Source: Burkholderia sp. Ax-1724
GTDB taxonomy: Bacteria > Pseudomonadota > Gammaproteobacteria > Burkholderiales > Burkholderiaceae
Reading direction: 5' to 3'
Length of the DNA: 64,000 nt
NCBI RefSeq assembly: GCF_011752995.1
Contig: NZ_VWWL01000003.1
Location: forward strand, 62,001 to 126,000
The first letter of the stretch is position 1, and each line of letters starts with the position of its first letter. A model generated the notes under the pieces. The model saw only the letters and a list, made by a program, of their open reading frames with translations. It searched no databases and was not told the DNA's origin. Positions 1 through 8,153 of this stretch are shown in pieces. Made by a program: the position numbers and the translations under genes.

Positions 1-1019
1 AACTCAGGCCTCGCTGCCTGCTGTTGCTTTCCAAGGTTCCTTCGAGCATTGGAAATGAATCGATCGTTCATGGACGACATCGGCTCAAAATTGTCGGTAC
101 TCTCACGTTCGATGTCCTCAGCCGACATATCCATGGCTTTATCGAAAAGCTCCTTCGCCTCTGGACTTTTGCCAAGGCGATGCGCCATCTCATCGATTGC
201 GGCAGACACGCGCGGATCATTTGCGGCGGTATGCTGCTGATCGGCTTCGGCCGCGTTTGCGAAGCGGGCGTTCTCCCGCAAGACGGGTGGCCCGTCCAGC
301 CAGCTATCCAGAATGGGATCATGGGGGCGGGCAATGCCATCGTCGTGACGGCTTTCCGCCCAGACATGGTCGAATGGCACGTCCGCCGTGATGACATGCG
401 TGCGCTTTGCCGTTTGTACTTCGCTGTAGCTGGCCGTCACTGCGGCAAACTCGTCGCAGTTGCCACTTTTTCCATACAACGCCGTTGCTGCCGCCACCAC
501 ATGATTCAGCAAGTCGCTCCTTTCCTCTGCGCTCATGTCCCGCAAGACTTCGCTGAGCATCTGGCGCGGCCAGCAACGGACGAGCGCCGCCGTTTCTTCG
601 CCTGGATTGCACAGCGAGTGACTCAACGCCTTTGCTAACGCACGCGTCGCGTTCGTACGCCGTAGCGCATCCATGTTGCCAGGGCTCCCGGTTCGCGCGA
701 TATTGCCCGCTCCGGCTGACAATGCGCGACGCGCCTTGTCCATCGCGTCATTCGCCTTGCGAAGCTGGGTAGTTGACTCGGGATCGAGCGCCTCGCCGAC
801 AAGGGTTCTGGCTGCCGCATAGGCGGCCAAAGGCGCCTCGGCGGATGTCAGCAGTTTCTTTGGCCGGGGGCTCAAGCCATTGAGTGCGGGATGACTCCGG
901 GGACTTGCCGAGCTTCCTATCGCACTTGACTCAGGCTTGGCCGTCTCGGAAGACGCCTCGTCAGCAAGGTGTGACGCCGATACGGACCGGTTGCGGAGTC
1001 CGTCGATTGTTGGGCTCAT
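1..1019 (-). CDS. Candidate type III secreted effector, transglutaminase-like (3' end outside window)
   Basis: An open frame starts at ATG 1019 after a purine-rich ribosome-binding stretch and runs without a stop to the left edge, giving 339 residues of an incomplete protein. Residues 1-50 are rich in Ser, Ala and Pro, as in many type III secretion signals. Around Cys188 the sequence is GNCDEFA, and about 30 residues later comes DHVWAES with His218. This spacing resembles the GxCxxxA...HxWxE core of transglutaminase-like cysteine enzymes (Cys-His-Asp). The third catalytic residue cannot be assigned; Asp residues follow near 226-242. No named effector family was recognised. An exact TTCG-N16-TTCG element lies 83 bases upstream on the same strand. 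Effector status and catalytic activity are inference. Confidence 0.6.
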   Translation of the reverse strand, partial: MSPTIDGLRNRSVSASHLADEASSETAKPESSAIGSSASPRSHPALNGLSPRPKKLLTSAEAPLAAYAAARTLVGEALDPESTTQLRKANDAMDKARRALSAGAGNIARTGSPGNMDALRRTNATRALAKALSHSLCNPGEETAALVRCWPRQMLSEVLRDMSAEERSDLLNHVVAAATALYGKSGNCDEFAAVTASYSEVQTAKRTHVITADVPFDHVWAESRHDDGIARPHDPILDSWLDGPPVLRENARFANAAEADQQHTAANDPRVSAAIDEMAHRLGKSPEAKELFDKAMDMSAEDIERESTDNFEPMSSMNDRFISNARRNLGKQQQAARPE

Positions 1020-1101
1020 GACTCTTTCTTTAGATGCGAATACATCTCGGATGACCGGCTGGACAGTTTCTCGCGTTGAATATCTTTTGGTGTTCCAAAG
1101 A

Positions 1102-1125
1102 CGAATAGCCGTGCAATGCGGCGAA
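1102..1125 (-). promoter_or_regulatory. hrpII-box-like element (TTCG-N16-TTCG)
   Basis: Read leftwards, TTCG occupies 1125-1122 and 1105-1102, separated by exactly 16 bases. HrpB-type AraC activators of type III secretion regulons in Ralstonia and related Burkholderia recognise this arrangement. It sits 83 bases before the ATG of the left-edge gene, in the right orientation. Eight fixed bases occur by chance, so the support comes from position and from two sibling elements in the window. Confidence 0.5.
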
Positions 1126-1249
1126 GCAGGAAAGTCCAGTGCGGTCGTTTTACTGTTGGCGGCTACCACGTCACACGGATCGCAATCCCGTTCTGTACGT
1201 CGCCGCGCCCAGAGATGAGCGAACCGCCGTCGATGCTTTCCCATAAATC

Positions 1250-1283
1250 TAAACACGACATTATAGTACTAATGTCGTGTTTA
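1250..1283. promoter_or_regulatory. 34-bp palindromic operator, probably KfrA autoregulatory site
   Basis: Two perfect 14-base arms (TAAACACGACATTA at 1250-1263 and its complement at 1270-1283) flank the six-base centre TAGTAC. The palindrome ends 78 bases before the KfrA-like ATG and lies in an AT-rich island unlike the surrounding DNA. Plasmid KfrA proteins repress their own promoter by binding inverted repeats, so this is the obvious candidate operator. Direct binding is not shown. Confidence 0.65.
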
Positions 1284-1361
1284 AGAGGTGAAAGTGTAGT
1301 ATTTTTACCGTATTACGTTGTATTATCAATTTATCGTTCATTCCGCAGCCTCAAACACGCC

Positions 1362-2423
1362 ATGACGCTCGAATCCGACATCGAAGCCGCCCGCGAACGC
1401 GCATCCGACACTCAGGTGCTATACCGCGAGGTCTGCGCGCTGCTGTTTTTCCGCTACGGTGAAACGCCGACCGCGAACCGGCTTTATCAACTGGTGCGCA
1501 AAGGCAGCATGAGCGCGCCGGCCAAGGCCTTGCGCGATTTCTGGGGCGAGGTTCGCGACAAGACTCGCGTCGACGTTGGACGCCCGGACCTGCCGCCCGA
1601 GGTCGCCGCAGCGGCAGGCGATCTGGCGGCCCAGCTTTGGCGGCTCTCTAACGACGCCGCGAGCGCCGCGCTGGACGTGTTCAGACAGGACGCGCAGAAC
1701 GAAATCGCCACGGCACGCGACGAGGCACGGGAACGGGAAACGCAGCGGCTCGACGCGCGCCAGCAGGCGGAACAGGCGGCGCACGACGCCGCCGCGCTGC
1801 GTGCGCAGATCGGCGGGCTCGACGCGCGCATCGTCGAGCTGCAAACCGCCAACGCGATGCTGACGGCGCAACTTGCCGCGTCGAAGCAGGAAACTGCGGC
1901 GGGCATCGCCGCGCTGGCCGACGCCCGCCGCGATTTCGCCGACGAACTGGCCAAGCTGCGCCGCGCGCACGAACAGAACGAACAACGGCTTGCGGCCGCC
2001 GAAAAGCGCGCGTTGCTCGAAATCGAGAGCGAACGGGCCGTGGCGCAGCGGCTGCGCAAGGAGCTTCAGGCCAGCCATGAGCGGGCGGCGACGCTAGAGT
2101 CCGAATCGCGCGCGCAGCGTGACGGCTTACGTGACGAACTCGCGGCGACAAAGGCCGAGCTGGCCACATCGAACGCACGGCATGCGCTGAGCGGCGCGCA
2201 ACTCGCGGAAAAGGACGCACTGCTGGCCGAACGCGCTGCCACGGCCGATCTCTTGCGGCAGCGCATCGAGACGATGTCGCGGAAGCTGGACGCAGCGCGG
2301 ACGCCGAAAACGTCCACACGCCCTACCCGTCGTTCGCGTGAAAAAAACGCCTCGCAGGGGCGAACGACGACAGACTTTGCAGGCGCGTCATTCGTCAAAC
2401 GGGGAACGAGTACCAGGAAGTGA
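1362..2423 (+). CDS. KfrA-like DNA-binding coiled-coil protein
   Basis: The protein has 353 residues from ATG 1362. Residues 1-110 form a globular domain (TQVLYREVCALLFFRYG, then TANRLYQLVRKGSM) that matches the KfrA N-terminal DNA-binding domain of plasmid replication and stability regions. Residues from about 115 to 315 are a long Ala/Glu/Arg/Gln-rich alpha-helical coiled coil. The tail is basic (RPTRRSREKN). KfrA proteins of broad-host-range plasmids bind DNA, autorepress, and use the coiled coil for multimerisation. A longer reading from 1116 is possible, but it would put the palindrome at 1250-1283 inside the gene, so the ATG after the AT-rich leader is preferred. No par or rep genes are adjacent, which suggests a chromosomal relative of unknown role. 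Confidence 0.78.
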   Translation: MTLESDIEAARERASDTQVLYREVCALLFFRYGETPTANRLYQLVRKGSMSAPAKALRDFWGEVRDKTRVDVGRPDLPPEVAAAAGDLAAQLWRLSNDAASAALDVFRQDAQNEIATARDEARERETQRLDARQQAEQAAHDAAALRAQIGGLDARIVELQTANAMLTAQLAASKQETAAGIAALADARRDFADELAKLRRAHEQNEQRLAAAEKRALLEIESERAVAQRLRKELQASHERAATLESESRAQRDGLRDELAATKAELATSNARHALSGAQLAEKDALLAERAATADLLRQRIETMSRKLDAARTPKTSTRPTRRSREKNASQGRTTTDFAGASFVKRGTSTRK

Positions 2424-2644
2424 GCACAGTGGCAGCAAGGCGAATCGTGGACCTGAAATCCCGGCGCGCCTCACATGACTCATATGATTAAAGAGAATGC
2501 GAGCGCATCCGCAAAACGGCTCGCGATTTTCGTCGGGGATTCAAACGACACAGGAATCGAACCTGTAGGGGCGCTGACTATATCGCCAGCCTCGTCGATA
2601 CACCTGCACCGGCGTGCGCTTGCGCCTCAGCGCAGGCATTGTCG

Positions 2645-3031
2645 TCAGAACTTCGGATGGCACTCGAAATTGACCGACGATCCATGCTCGGTCATCACGC
2701 TCACGCCGCTCACGGTTTCCGCCATTACGCTGCTTTGCATACCGCGGCGCTCGCAATAGTCGCGCGCTTCGTTCAACGCGAGTTCATGCGCGCGGGCCCA
2801 TGCCATGCGTCCACCGGTTGCGCTTGCCGCGACCGTGTAAGTGCCGGGTTTATCGGTCGCGACGACGTCGGTACTCGATGCACATCCAGCGAGACTCGCG
2901 CATGCGAGCACCGCCGCGGCGAAACCACGCACGCGGGCCGCGAGCGGCACCCTCTTCTCTGCCGGCTCGTATGCCGGCTCAGGCTTTCGCGCGCACGAGC
3001 CGGGAATACCGTTCGAATTCAGATCACACAT
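2645..3031 (-). CDS. Small lipoprotein of unknown function
   Basis: This 128-residue protein starts at ATG 3031, preceded by an AGGTG stretch. The N-terminal segment is basic and then hydrophobic (RGFAAAVLACASLAGC). The lipobox LAGC puts the lipidated Cys near residue 50 of this start. A shorter start would give a more typical signal length, so the exact start is uncertain. The mature part (about 78 residues) contains GTYTVAASATGGRMAWARAHELALNEARDYC, a pattern seen in many short Burkholderia lipoproteins with no known role. It ends in NFECHPKF with a conserved-looking Cys pair. It is read in the same direction as the penicillin-binding protein gene to its right, with a 139-base gap. Confidence 0.7.
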   Translation of the reverse strand: MCDLNSNGIPGSCARKPEPAYEPAEKRVPLAARVRGFAAAVLACASLAGCASSTDVVATDKPGTYTVAASATGGRMAWARAHELALNEARDYCERRGMQSSVMAETVSGVSVMTEHGSSVNFECHPKF

Positions 3032-3170
3032 TGTGCAGCACCTGCATTTTTTGACCGATTGCCCGGCCTGATTTAGCAAGCCTCGATTATCGGCAATCGA
3101 TCGCGCGAGATCAGCCGCTCGCGCCGAAAACACTGTTGCGTGTCTTTTAACAATGCAGGTGCCGTGCCAC

Positions 3171-5717
3171 TCAGAAGTTGGCGGCCCCTTGTCCTTGTCC
3201 GCCCTGACCTGCCGCATCGGGCGGCACGACGTCGTCGGGCGTGGGCGTCGGCGCGATGGCCGCTGCGCCGCCGCCATGCGTTTCGCCGTCGACGGCATTG
3301 CCGGTGGCCGGCGCGGGAGCGGTTCCCGGCGTCGGCAACAACGGCGGCAATTCGCGCGGTTCGGCCAGCGCCGCCGAAGCGCCGGCCGCCGCAGACCCCG
3401 GTTGAGCCGGAACAACCGGAATAACCTGAGTAAGCGGAGTAGGCGAACTAACGGACGCCTCCCCGGACGTCCCCGCCGACGCCACCGGCGCCCTGCGCGC
3501 CGGCGCATGCACAACCACCTGCTTCTGTGGCGTGCGCGCGAACAGATGCTCGATCCAGTCGCGCAACCGCTCCGCGCGCTCGGCGAACCAGCCGGGCGGT
3601 TGCTCGGTATCGAACTTCACGCGCGGATCGACGAGCCGCGAGCGCTGCGCGCGCTGGAAGAAATCGCCGACGATCGGCAGCGCGCTATGCGCCCCTTGCC
3701 CCCAGTAATCGCTGCGCAGCGTCACGCGGCTGTCGTTGAAGCCGACCCACGCGCCCGCCACCAGTTGCGGCTGGATCAGGATGAACCAGCCGTCCGCGTT
3801 GCCCTGGGTCGTGCCGGTCTTGCCCGCGACGTCGCCGCGCACGCCGAAGCGCGTGCGGATGCTCGCGCCGGTGCCGCGGCTGACCACGTCGCGCATTACG
3901 TCGACGAGCGTACGCGCGGTATCGGCGGGCAGCTCGCGTTTCGGCGCGGCCGGTGCGAATTCGGCCAGCACGTTGCCGTTGCGGTCTTCGATGCGGGTGA
4001 CCATCAGCGGCTCGACGTAATTGCCGAGGTTCGCGATCGTGCCGTACGCCGAGACCATCTCCTTCAGCGTGACGGGGCTCGTGCCGAGCGCGAGCGACGG
4101 CACCGGATCGAGCTCGCTGTCGCGCACGCCCATCGCGCGCGCAAGCCTCGCGACCTTGTGCGGTCCGACCGATTCCATCACCTGCGCGGTGATGCGGTTG
4201 CGCGAATACGCGAGCGCGTCGCGCAGGCTGATCATGCGGCCGCTCGGTTCGTCCTCGTCGTTCGGCTTCCAGACTTCGCCGCCTGCCAACTGGATTTCGA
4301 CGGGGTTGTCGGGCAGCTTGTCGTCGGGCTTCGCACCCGCCTCGAACGCCGCCGCGTAGACGAACGGCTTGAAGGTCGAGCCCGGCTGACGGCGTGCCTG
4401 CTGCACGTGATCGAACGGGTCCTCGCTGAAGTCGCGGCTACCGACCCACGCCTTGATTTCGCCGGTGCGCGGATCCATCGCGAGGAAGTCGGCCTGCACG
4501 CGCGTCTTCGTCTCGCAGACGTTCTGCACGAGCGGGCGGTCGGCGAGCAGATGCTTCAGGGCATCGTCGTCGGACAGGCCCGTGTCTCTGGCGGCGCGAA
4601 AGTCGGGCGTTTCGCGCAGAAACGTGCGCAGCAGATCCTTGTCCGCCGAGCAGCCCGTGCGCGTGCCCCATGCCGAGTTCGCGATGCCCTGCAACTGGTT
4701 GCCTTGCAGTTTGACGGCCTGTGTCGCCATCGTCTGCAAACGCGAATCGAGCGTCGTGCGCACGACGAGTCCATCGGAATAGATGTTGTAGTCGTTGCGA
4801 TCGGCCCATGCGACGAGCCACTTGCGCAACTGCTGCGTGAAATGCGGCGCGGGTCCAGGCGGCTCGATCTGGCGCTCGAAATCGAGGCGCAGCGGCTTGC
4901 GGCTCAGGATGTCGTACTGCGCGGGCGTCAGCTTGCCGTACTTGACCATCTGCCCGAGCACCGTGTTGCGCCGTTGCAGCGCGCGCTCGGGATTGAGCAC
5001 CGGGTTGTAGTAGCTGTTGCCCTTCAGCATGCCCGTGAGCGTCGCGCTTTCGAGCACGTTCAGATCGGCCGCCGACTTGTCGAAATAGGTGCGCGCGGCC
5101 ATCTCGATGCCGTACGCGTTGTAGAGAAACGGCACCGTGTTCAGATAGGTCTCGAGAATCTCGGGCTTCGTATAGAGCATCTCGATCTTGACCGCCGTGA
5201 TCGCTTCCTTGAGCTTGCGCGTGAGCGTCGGCGCGCGGCCGATTTCGTCGGGATAGAGATTGCGCGCGAGCTGCTGCGTGATCGTCGAGCCGCCCTGGCG
5301 CTCGCCCGAAAACGTGTGCAGCGCGGCCGACGCGGTGCGCCGCCAGTCGAGGCCGAAATGCTCGTAGAAGCGGTGGTCCTCGGTCGCGATCAGCGCGTTC
5401 ACGACGGTCGGCGAGATGTCCTTCAGGCTGACCCACTCGCGGTTCGACGGCTTGAATTCGGCGAGCAGCTTGCCGTCCGCCGAAAGAATCTGCGCGGGCT
5501 GCTCGATCTTCGCCTTGCGGATGTCGCCGATGCTCGGCGTGAACGGAATCAGCAGCAGCACGTACAGCACGAACAGCACCGGCAGCGCGGCGAAACCCCA
5601 GGCGACGGTACGGCGGGTCGGATGGCGCAGATGCCAGCAGCCCCGCGCGATCAGCGGGTTCGCGAGGGTCAACCCTCGGTCGAGGGCGGCCAGAAATGAG
5701 GAGATGAGGCGCTTCAC
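3171..5717 (-). CDS. mrcA: Penicillin-binding protein 1A-type bifunctional transglycosylase/transpeptidase
   Basis: The protein has 848 residues if the GTG at 5717 is used; an in-frame TTG at 5756 is the alternative. A single membrane segment lies near residues 38-60. The GT51 glycosyltransferase domain follows, with EDHRFYEHFGLD (catalytic Glu about residue 113), GGSTITQQLARNLY and ETYLNTV. The transpeptidase domain has the three penicillin-binding motifs: GSTFKPF (SxxK), SRN (SxN) and KTGTT (KTG). The C-terminus is a low-complexity Pro/Ala/Gly tail. It polymerises and cross-links peptidoglycan on the periplasmic side of the inner membrane. The symbol is by family; several PBP1 paralogues are common in this group, so the exact paralogue is less certain than the function. 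Confidence 0.93.
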   Translation of the reverse strand: MKRLISSFLAALDRGLTLANPLIARGCWHLRHPTRRTVAWGFAALPVLFVLYVLLLIPFTPSIGDIRKAKIEQPAQILSADGKLLAEFKPSNREWVSLKDISPTVVNALIATEDHRFYEHFGLDWRRTASAALHTFSGERQGGSTITQQLARNLYPDEIGRAPTLTRKLKEAITAVKIEMLYTKPEILETYLNTVPFLYNAYGIEMAARTYFDKSAADLNVLESATLTGMLKGNSYYNPVLNPERALQRRNTVLGQMVKYGKLTPAQYDILSRKPLRLDFERQIEPPGPAPHFTQQLRKWLVAWADRNDYNIYSDGLVVRTTLDSRLQTMATQAVKLQGNQLQGIANSAWGTRTGCSADKDLLRTFLRETPDFRAARDTGLSDDDALKHLLADRPLVQNVCETKTRVQADFLAMDPRTGEIKAWVGSRDFSEDPFDHVQQARRQPGSTFKPFVYAAAFEAGAKPDDKLPDNPVEIQLAGGEVWKPNDEDEPSGRMISLRDALAYSRNRITAQVMESVGPHKVARLARAMGVRDSELDPVPSLALGTSPVTLKEMVSAYGTIANLGNYVEPLMVTRIEDRNGNVLAEFAPAAPKRELPADTARTLVDVMRDVVSRGTGASIRTRFGVRGDVAGKTGTTQGNADGWFILIQPQLVAGAWVGFNDSRVTLRSDYWGQGAHSALPIVGDFFQRAQRSRLVDPRVKFDTEQPPGWFAERAERLRDWIEHLFARTPQKQVVVHAPARRAPVASAGTSGEASVSSPTPLTQVIPVVPAQPGSAAAGASAALAEPRELPPLLPTPGTAPAPATGNAVDGETHGGGAAAIAPTPTPDDVVPPDAAGQGGQGQGAANF

Positions 5718-5957
5718 GCTTGCTGTCGTCCGCGGGGAAAGGCGCAATCGTACCAAGATGTGGGGTGGGCGCCGATTTTTGATGCTCGAATGCTCCGTGC
5801 CGCTTCAATCGGCTGTTATGTGGGCCGCGCACGGCGGCAATTCTTCCATCCATGCGTTTCGCGCGTGCTCACCGTCTTCCATGTCAGGGATCGCCGTATC
5901 GGGACTTCGAGAAATATCGTCGAGCCGACGTGTCCGACGCACGCCAGCCCGAGCGTC

Positions 5958-6119
5958 GACGACGAGTGGGCGGCGCAACTGGCGAGCCGGCTGCGTGCGG
6001 ACCGTCATCGCCCGAAGCGAGACCGGCGCACCGCACGGTTCATGTTCGAGGCCATCCGCGATCAAGGCGATCCGAACCGGCCACGGGCGCGTTTTATCTA
6101 TTCTTACTTGCGCGCCGAC
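5958..6119 (+). pseudogene. Probable remnant of an IS21-family IstA transposase
   Basis: One plus-strand frame reads DDEWAAQLASRLRADRHRP followed by KRDRRTARFMFEAIRDQG. The RRTAxxxFExIxxQG pattern resembles the part of IstA (IS21 family) just before its DDE core. No start, DDE residues, IstB or terminal repeats are visible, and the similarity fades after 6119. It appears to be a short decayed fragment. It occupies most of the 450-base gap between the PBP gene (3' to 5717) and the small Pro-rich gene. The rest of that gap (5718-5957) holds nothing I can support. Confidence 0.35.
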
Positions 6120-6168
6120 AGGTCGTCGACAGCCAGGCTATCGCTGGTAATCTTTCGGCGGTGGGCAA

Positions 6169-6429
6169 TCATCTCCGTATATGGGTCTGCAGCGTGACTG
6201 GGATAACGGGCTGATGCGCCGTCCCCGGAATCACCGGAAACGGACCTGCCGGCGCCAGGGACGGCCGCCGTTGTCTTGTCTGCGGCATGTTCTGGAAGAG
6301 CTCGTTTGGAGCCGGACCTCGCCAGACCGGTTGTTGTGGGACGACGGGGTGACCGGGATCCTGGGCCCATTGAGGATGATCGGTAACTCGCGGCATTTGC
6401 GGCATTTGCGGCGGAATGCGGGAGCGCAT
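6169..6429 (-). CDS. Small Pro/Gln-rich hypothetical protein with upstream hrpII box
   Basis: The protein has 86 residues from ATG 6429, with CGGAG about eight bases upstream as ribosome-binding site. Composition is striking: repeated PQMPQMP, HPVVPQQPVW and PVIPGTAHQPVIPV. It has no Cys, no signal peptide and no membrane segment, and it is probably disordered. Third codon positions are mostly G or C, which supports real coding over the competing 122-residue frame at 6104-6472. No family was recognised. A TTCG-N16-TTCG element starts about 97 bases upstream on the same strand. A short, disordered, export-competent protein of the type III regulon is a fair guess. Confidence 0.5.
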   Translation of the reverse strand: MRSRIPPQMPQMPRVTDHPQWAQDPGHPVVPQQPVWRGPAPNELFQNMPQTRQRRPSLAPAGPFPVIPGTAHQPVIPVTLQTHIRR

Positions 6430-6525
6430 GGAAATCTCCGAAAAAGGTGCACGGATTCGGCAAACCGAACATAAAGGATGGTGTCTGTAGTGTCGCGCTC
6501 GACTATGCGTGACATATCCGGATAC

Positions 6526-6549
6526 CGAAGATTGGTTGCGGAATGCGAA
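6526..6549 (-). promoter_or_regulatory. hrpII-box-like element (TTCG-N16-TTCG)
   Basis: Read leftwards, TTCG is at 6549-6546 and 6529-6526 with exactly 16 bases between. It lies 97 bases before the ATG of the Pro-rich gene and points towards it. Spacing and orientation match the HrpB-dependent promoters described for Ralstonia-type Hrp regulons. Confidence 0.45.
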
Positions 6550-6710
6550 TCACGCTTCGAAACGGCATAGGCCTTTCGCCCGATGGCTCGCACGTCCGCA
6601 CGTACGGACGGTTCGGTTGAGGCTGCCCGGCGCTGCGCGGAGTGGCAACACGCGCTGCACCGGCGCCGACCCGCCCCCGCGCGAATGCCCGGCCACGGCG
6701 GCGGGGCCAC

Positions 6711-6731
6711 TATAATGTCGGCAATTCCGAC
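6711..6731 (+). promoter_or_regulatory. fabV -10 box with inverted repeat at the likely transcription start
   Basis: TATAAT at 6711-6716 is a perfect -10 hexamer 28 bases before the fabV ATG; no good -35 is seen. Directly after it, GTCGG-CAATT-CCGAC (6717-6731) is a perfect 5-base inverted repeat that would overlap the transcription start. It may be a small operator or an RNA hairpin. The ribosome-binding site AAGAGGTG follows. Confidence 0.45.
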
Positions 6732-6743
6732 AAGAGGTGCTTC

Positions 6744-7940
6744 ATGATCATCAAACCGCGTGTGCGTGGCTTCATCTGTGTATCGACCCATCCGACCGGC
6801 TGCGAAGCCAACGTCAAGGAGCAGATCGAGTATGTGAAGGCACGCGGCCCCATCGCCAACGGCCCGAAGAAGGTGCTCGTGATCGGCGCGTCGACGGGCT
6901 ATGGTCTCGCCGCCCGCATCAGCGCCGCGTTCGGCTCGGGCGCGGCGACGCTCGGCGTGTTCTTCGAGCGCGCCGGCAGCGAGACCAAGGCGGGTACGGC
7001 CGGCTGGTACAACACCGCCGCGTTCGAGAAGCTCGCCACGGCCGAAGGCCTGTACGCGACCAGCATCAACGGCGATGCGTTCTCCGACGCAGTGAAGGCG
7101 CGCACGATCGAAGCCATCAAACGCGATCTCGGCCAGGTCGATCTCGTCGTCTATAGCCTCGCCGCGCCGAAGCGCCAGCATCCGAAGACGGGCGAGGTAT
7201 TCAGCTCGGTGCTCAAGCCGATCGGCAAGGCAGTGAACCTGCGCGGCATCGACACCGACAAGGAAGTCATCAAGGAAACCGTGCTCGAACCGGCCACGCC
7301 GGAAGAAATCGCGCATACGGTCGCGGTGATGGGCGGCGAAGACTGGCAGATGTGGATGGACGCATTGGCCGAAGCCGGCGTGCTCGCCGACGGCGCGAAA
7401 ACCACCGCGTTCACCTACCTCGGCGAGAAGATCACGCACGACATCTACTGGAACGGCTCGATCGGCGCGGCCAAGAAGGACCTCGACCAGAAGGTGCTCG
7501 GCATTCGCGAAAAGCTCGCGGCCAAGGGCGGCGATGCACGCGTCGCGGTGCTGAAGGCGGTCGTCACGCAGGCCAGCTCGGCGATCCCGATGATGCCGCT
7601 CTATCTGTCGCTGCTGTTCAAGGTCATGAAGGAAAAAGGCACGCACGAGGGCTGCATCGAGCAGGTCTACGGCCTCTACAAGGACAGCCTCTACGGCAGC
7701 CAGCCGCATCTCGACGACGAAGGCCGTCTGCGTGCCGACTACAAGGAACTCGATCCGCAGGTGCAAGGCCGCGTGCAGGAACTGTGGAACCAGGTGACCA
7801 ACGACAACCTCTACGAACTGACCGATTTCGCCGGCTACAAGAGCGATTTTCTGCGTCTGTTCGGCTTCGAGATGAAGGGCGTCGATTACGACGCGGACGT
7901 CAACCCGGACGTGCAGATTCCGAATCTCGTGCAGGTTTGA
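6744..7940 (+). CDS. fabV: Trans-2-enoyl-ACP/CoA reductase FabV
   Basis: The protein has 398 residues, the normal FabV length, and starts at ATG 6744 after a good ribosome-binding site. The Rossmann nucleotide-binding segment is [16 protein letters not shown] (residues 44-59). The catalytic Tyr-x8-Lys, longer than in ordinary short-chain dehydrogenases, is present as [10 protein letters not shown] with Tyr235 and Lys244. FabV performs the last NADH-dependent reduction of each fatty-acid elongation cycle in the cytoplasm and is naturally tolerant of triclosan. It stands alone as a single-gene unit. Confidence 0.96.
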   Translation: MIIKPRVRGFICVSTHPTGCEANVKEQIEYVKARGPIANGPKKVLVIGASTGYGLAARISAAFGSGAATLGVFFERAGSETKAGTAGWYNTAAFEKLATAEGLYATSINGDAFSDAVKARTIEAIKRDLGQVDLVVYSLAAPKRQHPKTGEVFSSVLKPIGKAVNLRGIDTDKEVIKETVLEPATPEEIAHTVAVMGGEDWQMWMDALAEAGVLADGAKTTAFTYLGEKITHDIYWNGSIGAAKKDLDQKVLGIREKLAAKGGDARVAVLKAVVTQASSAIPMMPLYLSLLFKVMKEKGTHEGCIEQVYGLYKDSLYGSQPHLDDEGRLRADYKELDPQVQGRVQELWNQVTNDNLYELTDFAGYKSDFLRLFGFEMKGVDYDADVNPDVQIPNLVQV

Positions 7941-8031
7941 TGGAGCGAGGGCGCGGAGTCGATCTGTCGATTCCGCTCCCGGTGTTGCGTTCCGGTTGGT
8001 CTCGTCCCTACTGCGGTTCTTCGCCGCGCTC

Positions 8032-8121
8032 GCGGTGTGGCTGCATGCGGTGTGGCTGCATGACCCGCTCTGCCACCTCATGCAGTACATCGCGCGCAGC
8101 ACACCTCATGCAGTACATCGC
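8032..8121 (+). repeat. Short tandem and direct repeats 3' of fabV
   Basis: A 15-base unit (GCGGTGTGGCTGCAT) is present twice in tandem from 8032. It is followed by two 20-base copies of CACCTCATGCAGTACATCGC at 8074-8093 and 8102-8121, 28 bases apart. They lie between the converging ends of fabV and the GST gene. No function is evident; slippage duplication is likely. Confidence 0.7.
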
Positions 8122-8153
8122 ACGCCGAAAACCCAAGCGTAAAAGCTTGCCAA

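Larger units (their letters stand above)
6430..6743. other. Divergent intergenic region between the Pro-rich gene and fabV
   Basis: This 314-base region holds the hrpII-box-like element for the leftward gene and the -10 region of fabV. No further gene is supported in it. Confidence 0.5.

Noticed and set aside
2550..2566. tRNA T-arm-like sequence on the minus strand (ACAGG-TTCGATT-CCTGT)
   Set aside because: No matching acceptor, D-arm or anticodon arm could be built on the 5' side, so it is not a tRNA gene; a tRNA scrap from an integration event is possible but unsupported.
5852..6214. 120-residue plus-strand frame in the PBP upstream gap
   Set aside because: Arg-rich translation typical of an off-frame in GC-rich DNA; a different frame carries the IstA-like similarity.
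6104..6472. 122-residue minus-strand frame overlapping the Pro-rich gene
   Set aside because: No ribosome-binding site and poorer codon bias than the 86-residue frame with a good SD.
6556..6578. TTCG-N15-TTCG on the plus strand before fabV, resembling a PIP box
   Set aside because: The first half is followed by A, which the plant-inducible-promoter consensus excludes, and the downstream gene is housekeeping fabV.
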